From positions 62,001-126,000 of the forward strand of contig MU867103.1 in NCBI GenBank assembly GCA_033725935.1: a DNA stretch of 64,000 nucleotides, given 5' to 3'. The notes under the pieces are model-generated. The model did not search any database and was not told where the DNA came from. It saw nothing but the letters and a program-made list of their open reading frames with translations. The position numbers and the translations under genes were made by a program. This stretch comes from Cladorrhinum sp. PSN259. Lineage: Eukaryota > Ascomycota > Sordariomycetes > Sordariales > Podosporaceae. Positions 10,558-24,100 of the stretch are shown piece by piece. Within the stretch, counting starts at the first letter, position 1; every line of letters starts with the position of its first letter.

Positions 10558-13500
10558 ATGAAGAGAATCCTATTATGGCTGAAGCGCAAGACTGCGCACG
10601 ATTCCTTGCAAGGAACAAGTGGCCCTTCAACTCCACCCAATCCTCCGAGTCAAGCACATACCAACACAGGTACCGGTCCGTCCGAGAGCCCACTGATTCC
10701 CTCCTTCCCGGACGGAGTGAAGGTTCTGCACGACTGCCCCGACGCCACCGTCGACATCTGCTTTGTCCATGGTTTGACAGGGGACCGCGAAAGTACATGG
10801 ACCGCCGAAGGGCAGTCCGGACCCTGGCCAAAGACCCTTCTCCCGCCAAAGCTCGACAAAGCCCGCATACTTACATACGGCTACGACGCATACATAGTAC
10901 GAAAAGGCGTTGCGTCGTCGAATCGGCTGATCGATCATGCTACGAACCTTCTGAATGACTTGACCACAGACAGAGTCTCCTGCAATGCGCCATCTCGCCC
11001 CATCATATTCGTCGTCCACAGCATGGGCGGCCTTGTCTGCAAACAGGCCGTTCTCCTCTCACGGAACAACCCAGAGACGCATCTTCGGGACATATTCGAT
11101 TGCACTATAGGCATCGCATTTATGGGCACTCCCCATAGGGGAGCCTGGATGGCTGACTGGGCTAAGATTCCGGCTTCGGCTCTTGGTCTGGTAAAGTCTG
11201 TCAACAAACCACTCCTAAAGATCTTGCAAACAGATAACCAGGCCCTCGAGTTCATTCAAGTCAACTTCTGGTCCATGATGCGGGAACGGCAAAAGGCCAA
11301 TCAGCCTCCCGAAGTCACGTGTTTCTTCGAGGAACTACCTTTACCTGGGGTGGGGAAAGTCGTGTCTAAGGAGTCTGCCACCCTTGAGGGCTACAATCCC
11401 ATTACCATTCACGCCAATCACAGGGACATGGTCAGGTTTGCCTCTGAAGAGGAGAACGGGTTCAAAAGGTTGCTGGGAGAGCTAGTCCGATGGGTATCGC
11501 AAGTCGGTAAGGAGAATTAGCCGATTGTTTCTGGAACATGGTGGGCTAATCTGCTCCGTAGGCCAAGTACTATCCCGGACCACACAAGATTGCCTCAAGT
11601 CGCTAGCCTTTCCAGAAATGCAGAACCGTTCCCATGACATTGGCAGTGCAGTTCAGGGGACATGCGAGTGGCTGCCTCAACACAAGACGTACAGTAGCTG
11701 GGCCGTTTCCGACCGAGGTCTGCTCTGGATCAAGGGAAAGCCCGGCTCTGGGAAATCGACACTGCTGAAATATGCTCTCGATAAACATGAACATGAAGCT
11801 AGGGGCGGCGCCCTTGTTCTCTCGTTCTTCTTCCACGGTCGCGGCAATGAGCTCCAAAAAACGCCTCTTGGCCTCTGGCGGTCTCTCCTTCACCAAGTTC
11901 TTCGGCAAGCCCCCAACGCGCTACAGGATCTCGCCGACGAGTTTGAAACAAAGTGCAAAGAACACGGCAAGCCGGGTGAAGACTGGCACTGGCACGAGGA
12001 GGTATTATGGCCCTTCTTTACGTCGTCTCTTTCGAAGGTCCTAGAAACTCGCCCGGTCTGGTTATTTATCGACGCCTTAGACGAATGTGGCAAGGACAAT
12101 GCACTCAGGCTTGTCGATATTTTCAAGTCTTTACTAAACCATCTCCCATCCCAGTCCATGGGCTGTCGCATCTGCTTTTCTTGTCGCCACTACCCGATCC
12201 TGGATCTAGACGATGGTGTATTCGAAATCTGCGCCGAGAATGAGAACCAACGGGACATTTCGACCTTTGTGGATGACCAGCTTACCGCGTTCAGCACGCG
12301 AACATCATCTACGATTTCGGCCTTGATTACGAAGCGTGCTTCTGGCGTTTTTATGTGGGCGTATCTCGTTGTGAAGCAAGTTCTGGACCTTGAGCGTGAG
12401 GGAGCCGGATTAAAGAAGATCGAAGGGGTGATCTATTCTATCCCCCCGGACCTCGATAAACTCTACCGACAACTGATTCAGGGAATGGAACCAGCTTCGC
12501 AAAAACTAATCCAATGGATTTGCTTTGCCGTACGGCCCTTGTCAATAGACGAGTTGCGATGGGCTATGGTTATCGAGGCCGATTGCCCACACCGGTCATT
12601 ACAAGCATGCCAGAGCGCAGAAGATTACGTACCCGACAGCAATCGGATGAAGAGGCAAGTTCAGACGCTCAGCCGCGGTCTTGTCGAAGTCAGCAATGCG
12701 CAGGTTGTTCAGTTTATCCACCAGTCCGTCAAGGACTTCTTCATCGACTCGGAGAACGGCCTCTCAGCTTTGGACAGCAACGTAACGTCGACCGAGGCGG
12801 CGATCAGGGCGCACTTTCGGTTCTCCAAGATTTGCATACGCTACTTGGCAATGGAGGAGATCGGTGGATCAACCACTTACGACGACTTTACCTTTTTGCG
12901 TTACGCTACGACCTCATGGGTGTCGCATGCACAGCAGTGCGATGCCAGAAGCGTTCGGCAAGAAGATCTTCTGGCGTTGTTTGCTTGGCCATCAAACAAT
13001 CTAATAAAGTTATGGGTGCGCATTTACCGGGTAATAGAACTAGATGAATTTTCAGATGGCTATTCACCAGGAGGGACTACCCTCCTACACGTTATATCGA
13101 GATATGGGGTCTTCGGGTTAGTAGCGGCCGCTTTGAAAAGTACAGACCAAATTACTACGTTTATTAACGTTATGGATCGGGATGGCCGGACGCCACTATT
13201 GTGGGCTGCCCTGGAGGGCCACGAAGCTGTCGTGCGATTACTACTCGATGCCGGCGCTACCGTCGATATGAAAGATGGATTCGGCCGGACGCCGCTATTA
13301 TGGGCTGCCGAGAACGGCCACGAGGCCGTCACACGATTACTACTCGATGCCGGCTTTACCGTCGATACGAAAGATAGTATCGGCTGGACGCCGCTATTAT
13401 TGGCTGCTGAGAAGGGCCACGAGGCCGTCGTGCGATTACTACTCGATACCGGCGTTACCGTCGATACGAAAGATATATTATACCACCAGACGCCGCTATC

Positions 13501-15332
13501 GTGGGCTGCCCAGAAGGGCCACGAAGCCGTCGTGCGATTACTACTCAATGCCGGCGCTACCGTCGATATGGGAGATGTTTCCAACCGGACGCCGCTGTCG
13601 TTAGTTGCCGAGAAGGGCTACGAAGCCTTCGTGCGATTACTACTTGATGCCGGCGCTACCGTCGATATGGGAGATGATTCCGGCCGGACGCCGCTGTCGT
13701 TAGTTGCCGAGAACGGCCACGAAGCTGTCGTGCGATTACTACTTGATGCCGGCGCTATTGTCGATATAGAAGATAGATCCGGCCGGACGCCGCTATTATG
13801 GGCTGCTGAGAAAGGGCACGAGGCCGTTATACGATTACTACTCGATACCGGCGTTACCGTCGATATAAAAAATAGAAAGTACGGCCAGACGCCGTTATTA
13901 TGGGCTGCTGAGAAGGGCCAAAAGGCCGTCGTACGATTATTACTCGATGCCGGCGCTACCGTCGATATGAAAGATAGTTTCGGCCGGACGCCGCTATTAT
14001 CAGCTAGCGGGAACGGCCACGAGGCCGTCATACGATTACTACTCGATGCCGGCGTTACCGTCGATATGAAAGATAGTAAGTACGGCCACACGCCGCTATC
14101 ATGGGCTGCCGAAAACGGCCACGAGGCCGTTGTACGATTATTACTCGATGCCGGCGCTACCATCGATATGGAAGATAGTTCCGGCCGGACGCCGCTATTA
14201 TGGGCTGCCAGGAATGGCCGCGAGGCCGTCGTAAGATATTTACTCGATGCCGGCGCTACCGTCGATACGAAAGATAGTTTTGGCCGGACGCCGCTATTAT
14301 GGGCTACCGAGAATGGCCACGAGGCCGTCATACGATTACTACTTGATACCGGCGTTACCGTTAATATGAAAGATAGTAAATACGGCCAGACGCCGCTATC
14401 ATGGGCTGCCGAGGACGGCCGCGAAGCTGTCGTACGATTACTACTCGGTGCCGGCGCTACCGTCGATAACNNNNNNNNNNNNNNNNNNNNNNNNNNNNNN
14501 NNNNNNNNNNNNNNNNNNNNNNNNNNNNNNNNNNNNNNNNNNNNNNNNNNNNNNNNNNNNNNNNNNGACGGAAGATAGTTCCGGCCGGACGCCGCTATCA
14601 TGGGCTGCCGAGAACGGCCATAAAGCCGTCGTACGATTACTACTTAATGCCGGCGCTACCGTCAATACGAAAGATAATAAGTACGGTTGGACGCCGCTAT
14701 CGTGGGCTGCCGAGAAAGGCCACGAGGCGGTCGTACGATTACTACTCGATGCCGGCGCTACTATCGATATGGAAGATAGTTCCGGCCGGACGCCGTTATT
14801 ATGGGCTGCTAGGAACGGTCGAGAGGCGGTCGTAAGATATCTACTCGATACCGGCGCTACCGTCGATACGGAAGATAGTTCCGGCCGGACGCCGCTATTA
14901 TGGGCTGCCAGGAACGGTCGAGAGGCGGTCGTAAGATATCTACTCGATACCGGCGCTACCGTCGATACGGAAGATAGTTCCGGCCGGACGCCGCTATCAT
15001 GGGCTGCCGAGAACGGCCATAAAGCCGTCGTACGATTACTACTTAATGCCGGCGCTACCGTTAATACGAAAGATAATAAGTACGGTCGGACGCCGCTATC
15101 GTGGGCTGCCGAGAAAGGCCACAAGGCCGTCGTACAATTACTACTTAATGCCGATGCTACCGTTAATATGGAAGATAATAACGGCCGGACGCCGCTGTCT
15201 TTAGCTGCCAAGAACGGCCAAAGGGCCGTCGTACGATTACTGCAATGTCATCCTGATACCAGTGGTACCTTGGCCGTCTCTAGTTGCCTCACGATGCGGC
15301 ATTATAGTTCTTCAGAATCGGAAACAGAATGA
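10558..15332 (+). CDS. NLR-type receptor: alpha/beta-hydrolase, NACHT NTPase and ankyrin repeats
   Basis: Exon 1 is 10558-11506 and exon 2 starts at 11562. The 55-nt intron (gtaagg...ctccgtag) keeps phase 1 and turns two open frames into one protein. Residues about 45-310 are an alpha/beta-hydrolase like the SesB-type heads of fungal NLRs. The nucleophile is Ser155 in HSMGG, and HANHRDM at 285-291 supplies the likely catalytic His. The NACHT part begins with the usual CLKSLAFPEMQNRSHDI lead-in, has Walker A GKPGSGKST at 375-383 and Walker B FIDALDEC at about 485. From about residue 853 ankyrin repeats run to the end. Such proteins act in heterokaryon incompatibility and fungal immune-like cell death. 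The run of 96 N at 14471-14566 sits inside the repeats. The frame differs on its two sides, so the N length is not the true gap length and the exact protein is unknown. Confidence 0.88.
13174..15252 (+). repeat. Tandem ankyrin-repeat array, near-identical DNA units of 99-102 bp
   Basis: I count 13 units before the assembly gap and 7 after it. Each encodes a repeat of the type GRTPLLWAAENGHEAVVRLL. Units with an extra residue (KYG) recur among the 33-residue ones. Two neighbouring units after the gap (about 14777-14978) differ at only a few bases. The pair at 14571-14770 is almost repeated at 14975-15170. Such similarity at DNA level points to recent unit duplication or concerted evolution. 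Confidence 0.95.
14471..14566. other. Assembly gap (96 N) in the ankyrin array
   Basis: The unknown bases lie inside a near-identical tandem array, which is hard to assemble. The reading frame on the left (codons at positions 2 mod 3) and on the right (0 mod 3) disagree, so the real gap is not 96 bp. Confidence 0.95.
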
Positions 15333-17104
15333 ATTCAATTATTTTCTATTCGGATTTGTTTTCTTAGAAAGCGTTTGGGAGATAATGTCAATATAATACA
15401 TGTAGTCTTTCTATGACCACATTTTACCAGTTTCTAGATAATTTGTCAGGAATCGCTGCTTTTTAAGTATTTATCAATAAGGTATCAGGTGATTAGATTC
15501 TTCTTCAAGAGGTATACAGATCGTTTGAGGTTATAGCTGCAGACGAAATGACAGCAGAGAGGATGAGAATGTCGGACCGACTCATATCAGCTAGGCCCAG
15601 AGATCAAAAGTGCATTCCCAGATTTCTTCCCAAATATGACCGTCGCCCAGTGCAGGGGCAGTCTAACGTTGAACCTTGATGTGGATTACGAGAATCTATT
15701 TGTATGGTGGGTACTACCAAGGAGGTAGTGTTTACTTGAGAGGGGATTTTCGTAGTGAAGGCATCCAGCGACGCCATCTGGAAGCTTTACCAGTTAGGAG
15801 GCACCTGTATCAAGGAAAAGTTGTATATAGGGTCTCGAAAGCTATACTAGTACTCAGGTGGGTGACCACTGTGGAATCCCTGGTGTTGTATGTTTTTGTC
15901 TCTTCATGTTTATGTATATTCTTTTTTTTTCGGTCGCCTCCACTCTCACAAGCCAAGTGTAAACATTCTCGGCAGAATACCCCTATTTTCCAGCGCAAAG
16001 TCTGTACTGGCTGATTTTCAATGGCGATGAGATTGTAAGACGTGTATGGCTATGGAAATGATCTTATACGGTGACGAGCGAGATCATCAACGTCAACTTG
16101 ACTTTATAAACTTGAGGAATCGGGGATTTTGGCACACACCTCTTCACAGTGCGATTGCTTTTTTTCCTAGATGTATCTAGAGAAGATTATATAATCATAC
16201 CTTATTCTATGGATGTTACGTATCCCTTCAGCTCGTTGCCGACGGAGGACAGCGACCTATATATGCATGAGACCATCACCACCGGCGGGTATGTTCTCGC
16301 TGCAATATTTACTCGGGAGCTTCAAATTTGACGAGTAAGATTCACAAGAAGACTGTCAAGTTTCCGAGTTGGCATTTAAGCTGAGAACTGCAAAAGGGCA
16401 ACCTGCCAAGAGTCTCGTCCACTCTGAAAGGATTTTGGAGTCGAACCGATCGTCTTGTGACAGTGTAACTATTCGATGTCCAATCCTCCCGAGGACAGAC
16501 ACAATTCTTAACAGGGTCATGATGCCTTGGCCATGTCTAGACACCTGTTCTTGGAGACTAGGAACATGGGATGGTTTTCGAGATAGGAGAGAAGTCCCGC
16601 GGGGGCAGTGAGCAGCTTGTGCGTGGACCTGTGATGATGTGTCATGAGTGAAACATGCGTGGGATGCAGTTGTGCGAAGACAAGTGAGTGAGTCCGGCAA
16701 GTGGCGAGCTTGAGACGTCGTCTTCCAATGATACGGAGGTGTGATTGAACTAATGCAGATATCCTACACGGCAGGAAAATATTAGTGCTGATGCAGTGGT
16801 ATGAAATGGGAAAGACGATGAGGGGTCGTGGAAGCTGAGGAGCGGGGGATAGCTGATGAGTGGGAACGAGACAAATGGAGGTCACCGAGGTCCAGACGAT
16901 GTCGATCTAGATGACTGTTTTTTAACATCTAGGAATCAAAAGAACATGTGCTATTCTCTTGGGCGATGTGATGTTACCGTCTCAGTACCTAATCCCACCT
17001 CCCCTTTCCAAGACAAGATGGCCTTGCAGTTAGTTTATTGGCGAAACGGGATAAACTGAACTGTGGCTTACTAGACTTTCAGCTTTCTAAGCAATGAATG
17101 CCGT
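15333..17104. other. Gene-poor stretch
   Basis: There is no supported gene in these 1.8 kb. The longest frame (15676-16014, +) has no protein-like character. The left part is the 3' flank of the NLR gene. Confidence 0.4.
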
Positions 17105-17630
17105 GGCCAAGCTTTTCTGGCTATTAGCTGTTCTAGACAACGCCACAGGGTAAGATTTTTACGCGGATCTTCTGAAGATCGCAAAAAAAATATCACAAGT
17201 GCCGAAAGTTTAGAGTTTAGGACAACTGCAGCTCGACCGTTTCGGATCACCGGGCGGAAGAACGATAGCTGAATGAAGACGTGACCAAGCTTTTCTGGCT
17301 AGTAGCTGGTCTGGATAACGCCATAGGGTAGGATTACCCGGATCTTCTGAAGATCGCAAAACAATATCACAAATGCCGAAGGTTTGGAGTTTAGGATAAC
17401 TGCAGCTCGGCTGTTTCGGATCACCGGGCGGAAGAACGATAGCTGAATGAAGACGTGACCAAGCTTTCTGGCTAGTAGCTGGTCTGGATAACGCCACAGG
17501 GTAGGATTACTCGGATCTTCTGAAGATCGCAAAACAATATCACAAGTGCCGAAAGTTTGGAGTGTTAGGGCAACTGCAGCTCGACCGTTTTGGGTCACCG
17601 GGCGGAAGAACGATAGCTGAATGAAAGACG
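17105..17630. repeat. Three tandem copies of a ~175-bp unit
   Basis: Units start at about 17105, 17284 and 17458, each with (g)accaagctt(tt)ctggct. Every unit contains the perfect palindrome gatcttctgaagatc, then ccgaaagttt-ggagt, gactgcagctcg-type sequence and ggatcaccgggcggaagaacgatagctgaatga. The third copy breaks off at about 17630. The minus-strand open frames across it (17210-17731) repeat the same peptide and are by-products of the repeat. Confidence 0.9.
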
Positions 17631-18172
17631 TCAAAAACATGCAAGAGAGCTAGCTTTGTTGAAGGTATGAGGCAAGTACCGCTCTCTATACTGTGTATTT
17701 GCATATATCTCTGTGCAATTAAGCAGCCCAATGGACTGGTTCGTGATTGTGGCTGTCGGTTTGTCCATTTTTGGAACGCAGGATTGCTGCGGATTTTCCA
17801 ATAGCAGCCACCGCATGCAACCCCATGACCAAAACACGCTGCACGTTAATGTGCTCAATAAACGACAGTCTGATTGGTATTATCACGAGCACTGGATACG
17901 GGAGTCCAGGAGATTCACTGTGCATCTCCTTCCAAGTCCGAAATGGACCTTGTCTGTTGTCGGCGACACGGGGTGCATCCGCAGGGAATTGCGACACCCT
18001 AGCAGGGAAGGGCACAATTGACCGACGTCAAGTCTTGACGGTTGACACTGAGGACGAGCACCAGCCAGAGAGTCGTTCCGGGTATGTGCCCCTACCTTCT
18101 CCCCGCTGTGATGCCATCCGTATTGAATGGTTAAACAGTGCACCACTATCGACAGCAATCGACATCGTCAAT
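17631..18172 (+). other. Upstream region of the TcB-TcC gene with an open leader frame
   Basis: The toxin reading frame stays open upstream to 17747, with in-frame ATGs such as that at 17825. The encoded leader shows none of the conserved TcB N-terminal features, so I place the start at 18173 and treat this stretch as the promoter and 5' UTR. A longer N-terminus cannot be excluded. Confidence 0.45.
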
Positions 18173-21100
18173 ATGGATGCTAAACCCGGCCCCGTTGTGC
18201 CCGTTCCGGGACAGCCCCGACAAAAGCGCGGATCCGAGACAGCCAGCTCGGGCGCCGCCAATCAGGCCGTGAGGGAGCCAGCCGGAGACTCTGGCCAAAG
18301 CTCGGGTCACAAGGAACCGGACCCAAGCCCACTCAAGGTGCCTATCGTTGAAGCTGCCAATTTCTTGACAGGACGAGGCGGCGGCGCCATACGGGCCATT
18401 GATGACAAGTTCAAGGTCAATCCATCGTCTGGCACGCTATCCCTCACCTTGCCCCTTCCCGTCACCCCAGCCCGGGCGGGCTTTCAACCTTCCTTGGACT
18501 TGAAGTACGATTCTGGCGGCGGAAATGGCATCTTCGGCATTGGGTGGTCTCTATCCCTGGGGAACATTCGACGAAAGACATCGAAGCGTGTGCCGCGCTA
18601 CAACGACACTGATGTCTTTGTTCTTTCTGGGATCGAGGAGGACTTGGTGCCTGTAGATGCTGAGCCTACAGTGCGAGATGGCTATTCGGTTCGAAAATAC
18701 CGGCCACGCGTTGAGGAACAGGTGGCTCTCATCGAGATGTTCACCAATGTCGATGATATCTCTGATGTTTATTGGCGCACAATCTCAGCCAACAACGTTA
18801 CGAATATCTATGGGCGAACCGCGGATTCGCGTGTGGCTGATTCATCTTTTGCCCATTTGGGAACGAGAATCTTTTCGTGGCTATTGTGCGAATCTTACGA
18901 TGCCTCTGGCAATGCCATCATGTACGCTTACAAGGCGGAGAATGCGGAAGGCTTCTCATCCGCGACGGGTAGCTCATTTGCTGCCAAACACGTCAAGTCG
19001 ATCAAGTATGGTAACCGGGCACCTTGCCGAGACGCAGACTCCTGGGAAATACTCCCCTTGATGCAGATCGCTGCCAGCATGGAGTGGCTCTTCGAGATTG
19101 TGTTCGACTACGGCGAGCATGACTTGAAGAATCCAGACGCAGCTGGGCGTGGATCATGGAATCTCCGTCCAGACTGTTTCTCCACGCGGACCAGCGGCTT
19201 CGAAATTCGCACTTCTCGGCTTTGTCAACGGATTCTCATGTTTCACCATATACCGGAGGAGCTGCAGGACAAGCAAGATTATTTGGTCTCGTCGACCACG
19301 CTTGAGTACCAGGCGAACCCCGTCGCCTCGTTTCTCAGCTCGGTTGTACACAGGGGGCATGTTTGGAACGGGAAGGATAGCTACGATGGTCAAAATTTGG
19401 CGCCCTACACATTTGAATACCTCCAACTGCCGAAACTCCAAGACGTGAAGCTTCAGAGCACCCGCCCGGCCTGTCTTCAGACGCTGCCAGTGACTCGGCA
19501 CAACTCAATCACTCGCTGGATAGACTTGGACGGCGAGGGGCTGACCGGGCTGCTATTCATGGTGGACGGAGCATGGTACTATGAACGTAACGAGAACGTT
19601 GCTAGTGCCGGTTTGGTTTCCTCTGCGGGCGATTCTGAGGATGACATCGAATCTGGGTCAGAGACGGAAGGACCGGAGCCTCAGGATTTCGGCCCGGTCA
19701 GGAGGCTCCTCAGCATGCCAAATCTGCGCAACCTTGACAAGAGTCATTTGTTTGAGGACCTCGATGGTAATGGTGTAGACGATCTTGTCACGCTCGATGA
19801 GAATGGTCGGTTGCGGGCTTACTATGAGCGCACCGACAACGGCGAGTGGATGCCCGCGCAGACATTCGAGTCGGTGCCCAACATCAGCATCACGGACAAG
19901 AGAATCGAGCGTCTCGACCTCACTGGGGACGGCAAGAATGATATTCTCACTATGGACAACTCGTCTGGGGAGGTCACATGGCGAGAGTCACTCGGCAAGA
20001 AGGGATTCGGTCCAGAGTTGAGATGCCAAGCTACCAGTAGCAACCAAGGGACTTTGCCCCGCATTCTTACAAGTGATAGTTGGCGCACGACGTACATGGC
20101 TGACATGACTGGAGATGGCCTGGCAGATATTGTCGAGGTCATGAATGGGCGGTTCTCATACTGGCCCAACCTGGGGCATGGCCGATTTGGAGCCGAGGTG
20201 GTTATGGACGGTTCCCCCGTTTTCGATGCAGACGACGTCTTTAGCTTTGAGCGAGTACATCTTCTGGACGTGGACGGCAGTGGAACGACAGACGTCATTT
20301 ATCTCGCACCAACAGGAGGAGCAATTGTGTATTTCAACCAGTGCGGCAATGCTTTCAGCCGAGCCACCGTCGTGTCGGCATTTCCGCCTCTTAACAGTCT
20401 ATCGTCTGTTTTTGTGGCCGACATCCTTGGCAATGGTACCAGCTGCCTCTGTTGGCTAGGGCCAGATGGAGGTGCCAACGAGGACCTGATTCTCTTCTAC
20501 CTGGATGTGACGGCGGGGAGGAAGCCATACCTTCTACGGTCGTACTCTAATGGCATCGGCCTCACCACCACCGTCACCCACGCGGCTTCGACCAAGTACT
20601 ACCTGAAAGACGAGCGAGCTGGTAGACCTTGGAAGACAAAATTACCCTTCCCTGTCCACGTCGTGAGCAAGACGGTCGAGAAGGACTCGATATCTTGCAC
20701 CTCGCGCACCACTAAATACAAGTACCACGACGGGTTCTACGACGGCTTCGAAAGAGAGTTTCGTGGCTTTGGCTTGGTGGATATGCATGAAGCTGAGACT
20801 TTCTTTCTCGACGGACCCGACAAAAAGCCGTATCGAAAGCCTACTTGTCTGACAAAACTTTGGTTTCTCACGGGAGCTCCCGATGCTAGCACTTTGGTTC
20901 CGTCGGGAATTTTTGGTGGTATACCCTTGAAGTGCGAGCTTGGTGACACGACAACTTCATTTCGTTTGAGGGAGGCATATCGCACGCTGAAGGGGTTGCC
21001 GCTGAGGACGGAGATCTTTCAACTCGATGGAACTTCCAGGGATGACGTTCCCGTCTCGACACGGGAGCATAGTTACGAGGTGATTCCAATTCAAGCCGCT

Positions 21101-24100
21101 CGGGATCAGCAGGTGCCGGGTATCAGCAGAGTCGGCTCACGGGAGACTCTGACAACCGTGTATGAGCGCGAAAGAGGTCCACCGCGGATCCAGCATGAGC
21201 TCATCCTGGAACGCAACGAGTATGGCAACGTGACAAAGTCTGTCACCATTGGGTATGGCATCGCCCAGAGTCTGTTGACTGATGCCCGATCCAAGCAGGC
21301 GCAGAAAGCACACGACATTGTGTACACGGAGACGGGATATACCAACGCGGTAGCCAAAAGCCAAAACGTCTTTTATGCGCCTCTGGTTGCTGGGAGACGA
21401 GGATATCGCGTCTTTGACCTGAGCATTGACGGTCTGCTGGATATTGGGAGACTGCGCAAGGATGGGTGTAGTCTCCTCGCAGCATCAGAGGTCCGCGGGA
21501 GCGGCTCATCGATCCTTGACCTCGAAGGCAGCAGCGCATTAAACAACATCAGTCGTGTGTTAAAAACCGAGATGCAGACCATCTACCGCAGGCAGGATCT
21601 GACAGGACCGCTCAAACTCGGACAGTTCCAAGCGTTTTCTGTCGTAGATCGGGTCTATCGACTCGCAATGTCCCCCGTGCTGACGAACAATGCGTACGGG
21701 AGTGACGAACGGTATCTCGGTGGCGAGCCGTTCGCAAATCTTGCCAAAGAGGCAGGATATATTGAGTTCGAGGACCGCAAAGGCTGGTGGTGGGAGTCAT
21801 GCCCAGAATCACGCTTCCGCCATCCATCCGACAAGAAAACACCAGAGGTGAATCTTGCACGCAGCAAATTTTACACCCCAACAGCAAGTGTTGATTCGTT
21901 TGGGAATGTTCATACTGTGGAGCTGGACAAATTGATGCTTCTCGCAGACACATCAACCGATCCAGTTGGCAACATCACCAGAGTCACCAACAACTATCGT
22001 TGCTTGAAGCCCGAGGCCATCACGGATTCTAATGGAAATCGAACGATGCTCGGTTTCGATGCTCTCGGGAGGAACACGGCAACTGCAAGAGCTGGGAAGG
22101 CGGAAGAACACTTGGGCGATTCCCTCGAGGGAGTCCATTTTGTTGTTACTGAAGAGGAAGCACTTGCAGGACTGGTGCGTCCCGACTTGGACCACCGCTC
22201 TCTCGCACAACTTTTGGGCAGAGCTAGTCGCAGGGAGATTCATTATCACGCTATGAGCTCTCTTGGGCTGCCGGATCAGGAAAAGGCAGTCAGGACTCCT
22301 AGTTTTCGCCTTGATCTCGCCAGGGCACAGCATTCTGCTGGACCAAATGAGAGTTTGGCAAGTCCGGAGAATCTGCTCGCAAAGTTTACGTACTTTGACG
22401 GCAGAGGGACCGCCATTCAGGAGTTGAGCATTGCAGACTGGGGCTCTTCCAGTTCGGTGATCCAGTGGGCTGTTACACAGTGCACCATCGCGGACTATCA
22501 CGGCACTGCTATCAAAGGCTACAAACCGTTCTTCAACCCGGATCACTTTTTTCAGAAGAACCCGGGGACTCTGTCCACGGCGGCGACGGTATCGTTGAGG
22601 GACATTCTTCAGCGTGAGGTGGGGACCCTCAACCCAGACCATACGTGGACGAAAGTCGCATTCACACCCTGGGCAGAGGTCAACTGTAGTGCCGGTGATC
22701 TCGTCAGCATCTCCGACCCTCGTGATGACCCTGACGTGGGAAAGCACTTCCGGGCCCTAGAAACAGCATTATTTCTTCCTGTCTGGAGCGAACGTGATGT
22801 CCGCACAAGCAGCAAGCATGAGACTGAGGCTGCTCAGAAATCTGCACTGTATGCCAACCGGCCGCAGACAACACACATCAACACCAGTCAGTGGCCCATC
22901 TTACATGTCGAGTCAGATGGTGACAAGGGGCGTACCAAGCGCGTCGAGTATGACGTCCATGGGAATATCGTCCTGGAAGTCGATAGCCTCGGCCGGACGG
23001 TCCAGAAGAGCCAATATGATCTCCTGGGCCACTGTACCCTGGCAGAGAGCATGGACTCCGGGAGGGTGGCTACCGTGTATGACTGCGCCGGGAAGAATAT
23101 TATCTTTACTTGCAATAGCCGAGGTGTTGCGAAGAAAGAGACGTACGATGGGCTGAGAAGAAAGGTTGAAGTCCGTGTGCGGGACCGAGAACACGATACG
23201 CCGCGTCTTTGGTCCAAGACTGCCTACGGAGAGGAAAGCACCGATGCAGAACGGAGAAACCTTCGCGGCCGTGTTGCCCAAGTGTGGGATCAGTCCGGTA
23301 CGCGGAAGAATACGGCTTTCGACTTCAAAGGAAATCTCGTCTCATCGACCTCGCAACAAGCAGTCGACTACAAGTCGGCATTGGACTGGTCGAGCTCTCC
23401 GGCGCTCGAACAGGACATCTATACTGTGGCAACTATGTATGATGCCCTGGATCGTCCACACCTCTCGACGGATGCGAACGGCGTAGAGGTTCGTAGGACG
23501 TATCATCTCTTGGGGGGCCTCAAGAGCATCTCGTCATCCGTTCCAGAAAAGGAGCGCGCCTTCTCACAAAGCTACATTGACAACATTGTCTACGGTGCCG
23601 ACGCCAGACCTGTGAAAGTCAGTTGGGGGAATGGAGTTGTTACTACTTACGAATACGATGCCGAGACAACCCGAATCACGCACAAAAACTCGGTCCGAAA
23701 ATCCGACGGTGCGGTTCTGGAGGATATCAGGTACACATACGAGATAGAGGGAAGGATCAGCAACATGACCAATTCGGCGAACCATACCGTCTTCTCGCGC
23801 AATTACAAGATTGATCCGTCCAATGACTACTGGTACGACAGGTACGGGCGGCTTATCAAGACGACTGGACGCGAGTCGATCTCGGCGGATGGAAAGACGT
23901 CGCGCAGCCTGGGCAGCATGATGCAGGGGGGCACCAGTTCCCTGCTTGATGACGGTACCCTGCTGGCGATGTATACCGAGACATATGAGTACGACCATGC
24001 GGACAACCTCCTTTCGATGCACCACGAATCTGCTGATGCCAGAGTCGGCGTGTGGATTAGGACATACACGTACACGGAGCCCAGCTTACTGGAAGAGGGC

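Noticed and set aside
13060..15211. Long minus-strand open frames of up to 327 codons opposite the ankyrin array
   Set aside because: They repeat a low-complexity peptide with the period of the ankyrin units and arise from the codon pattern of the plus-strand repeats.
15676..16014. 112-codon plus-strand frame after the NLR gene
   Set aside because: The sequence has no domain, no good start context and ends in a Cys/Phe-rich random-looking tail.
17105..17630. CRISPR-like array
   Set aside because: The repeats are long and directly abutting without spacers, and the organism is a eukaryote.
17210..17731. Minus-strand frames with repeated peptides
   Set aside because: They only mirror the 175-bp DNA repeats and carry no conserved protein features.
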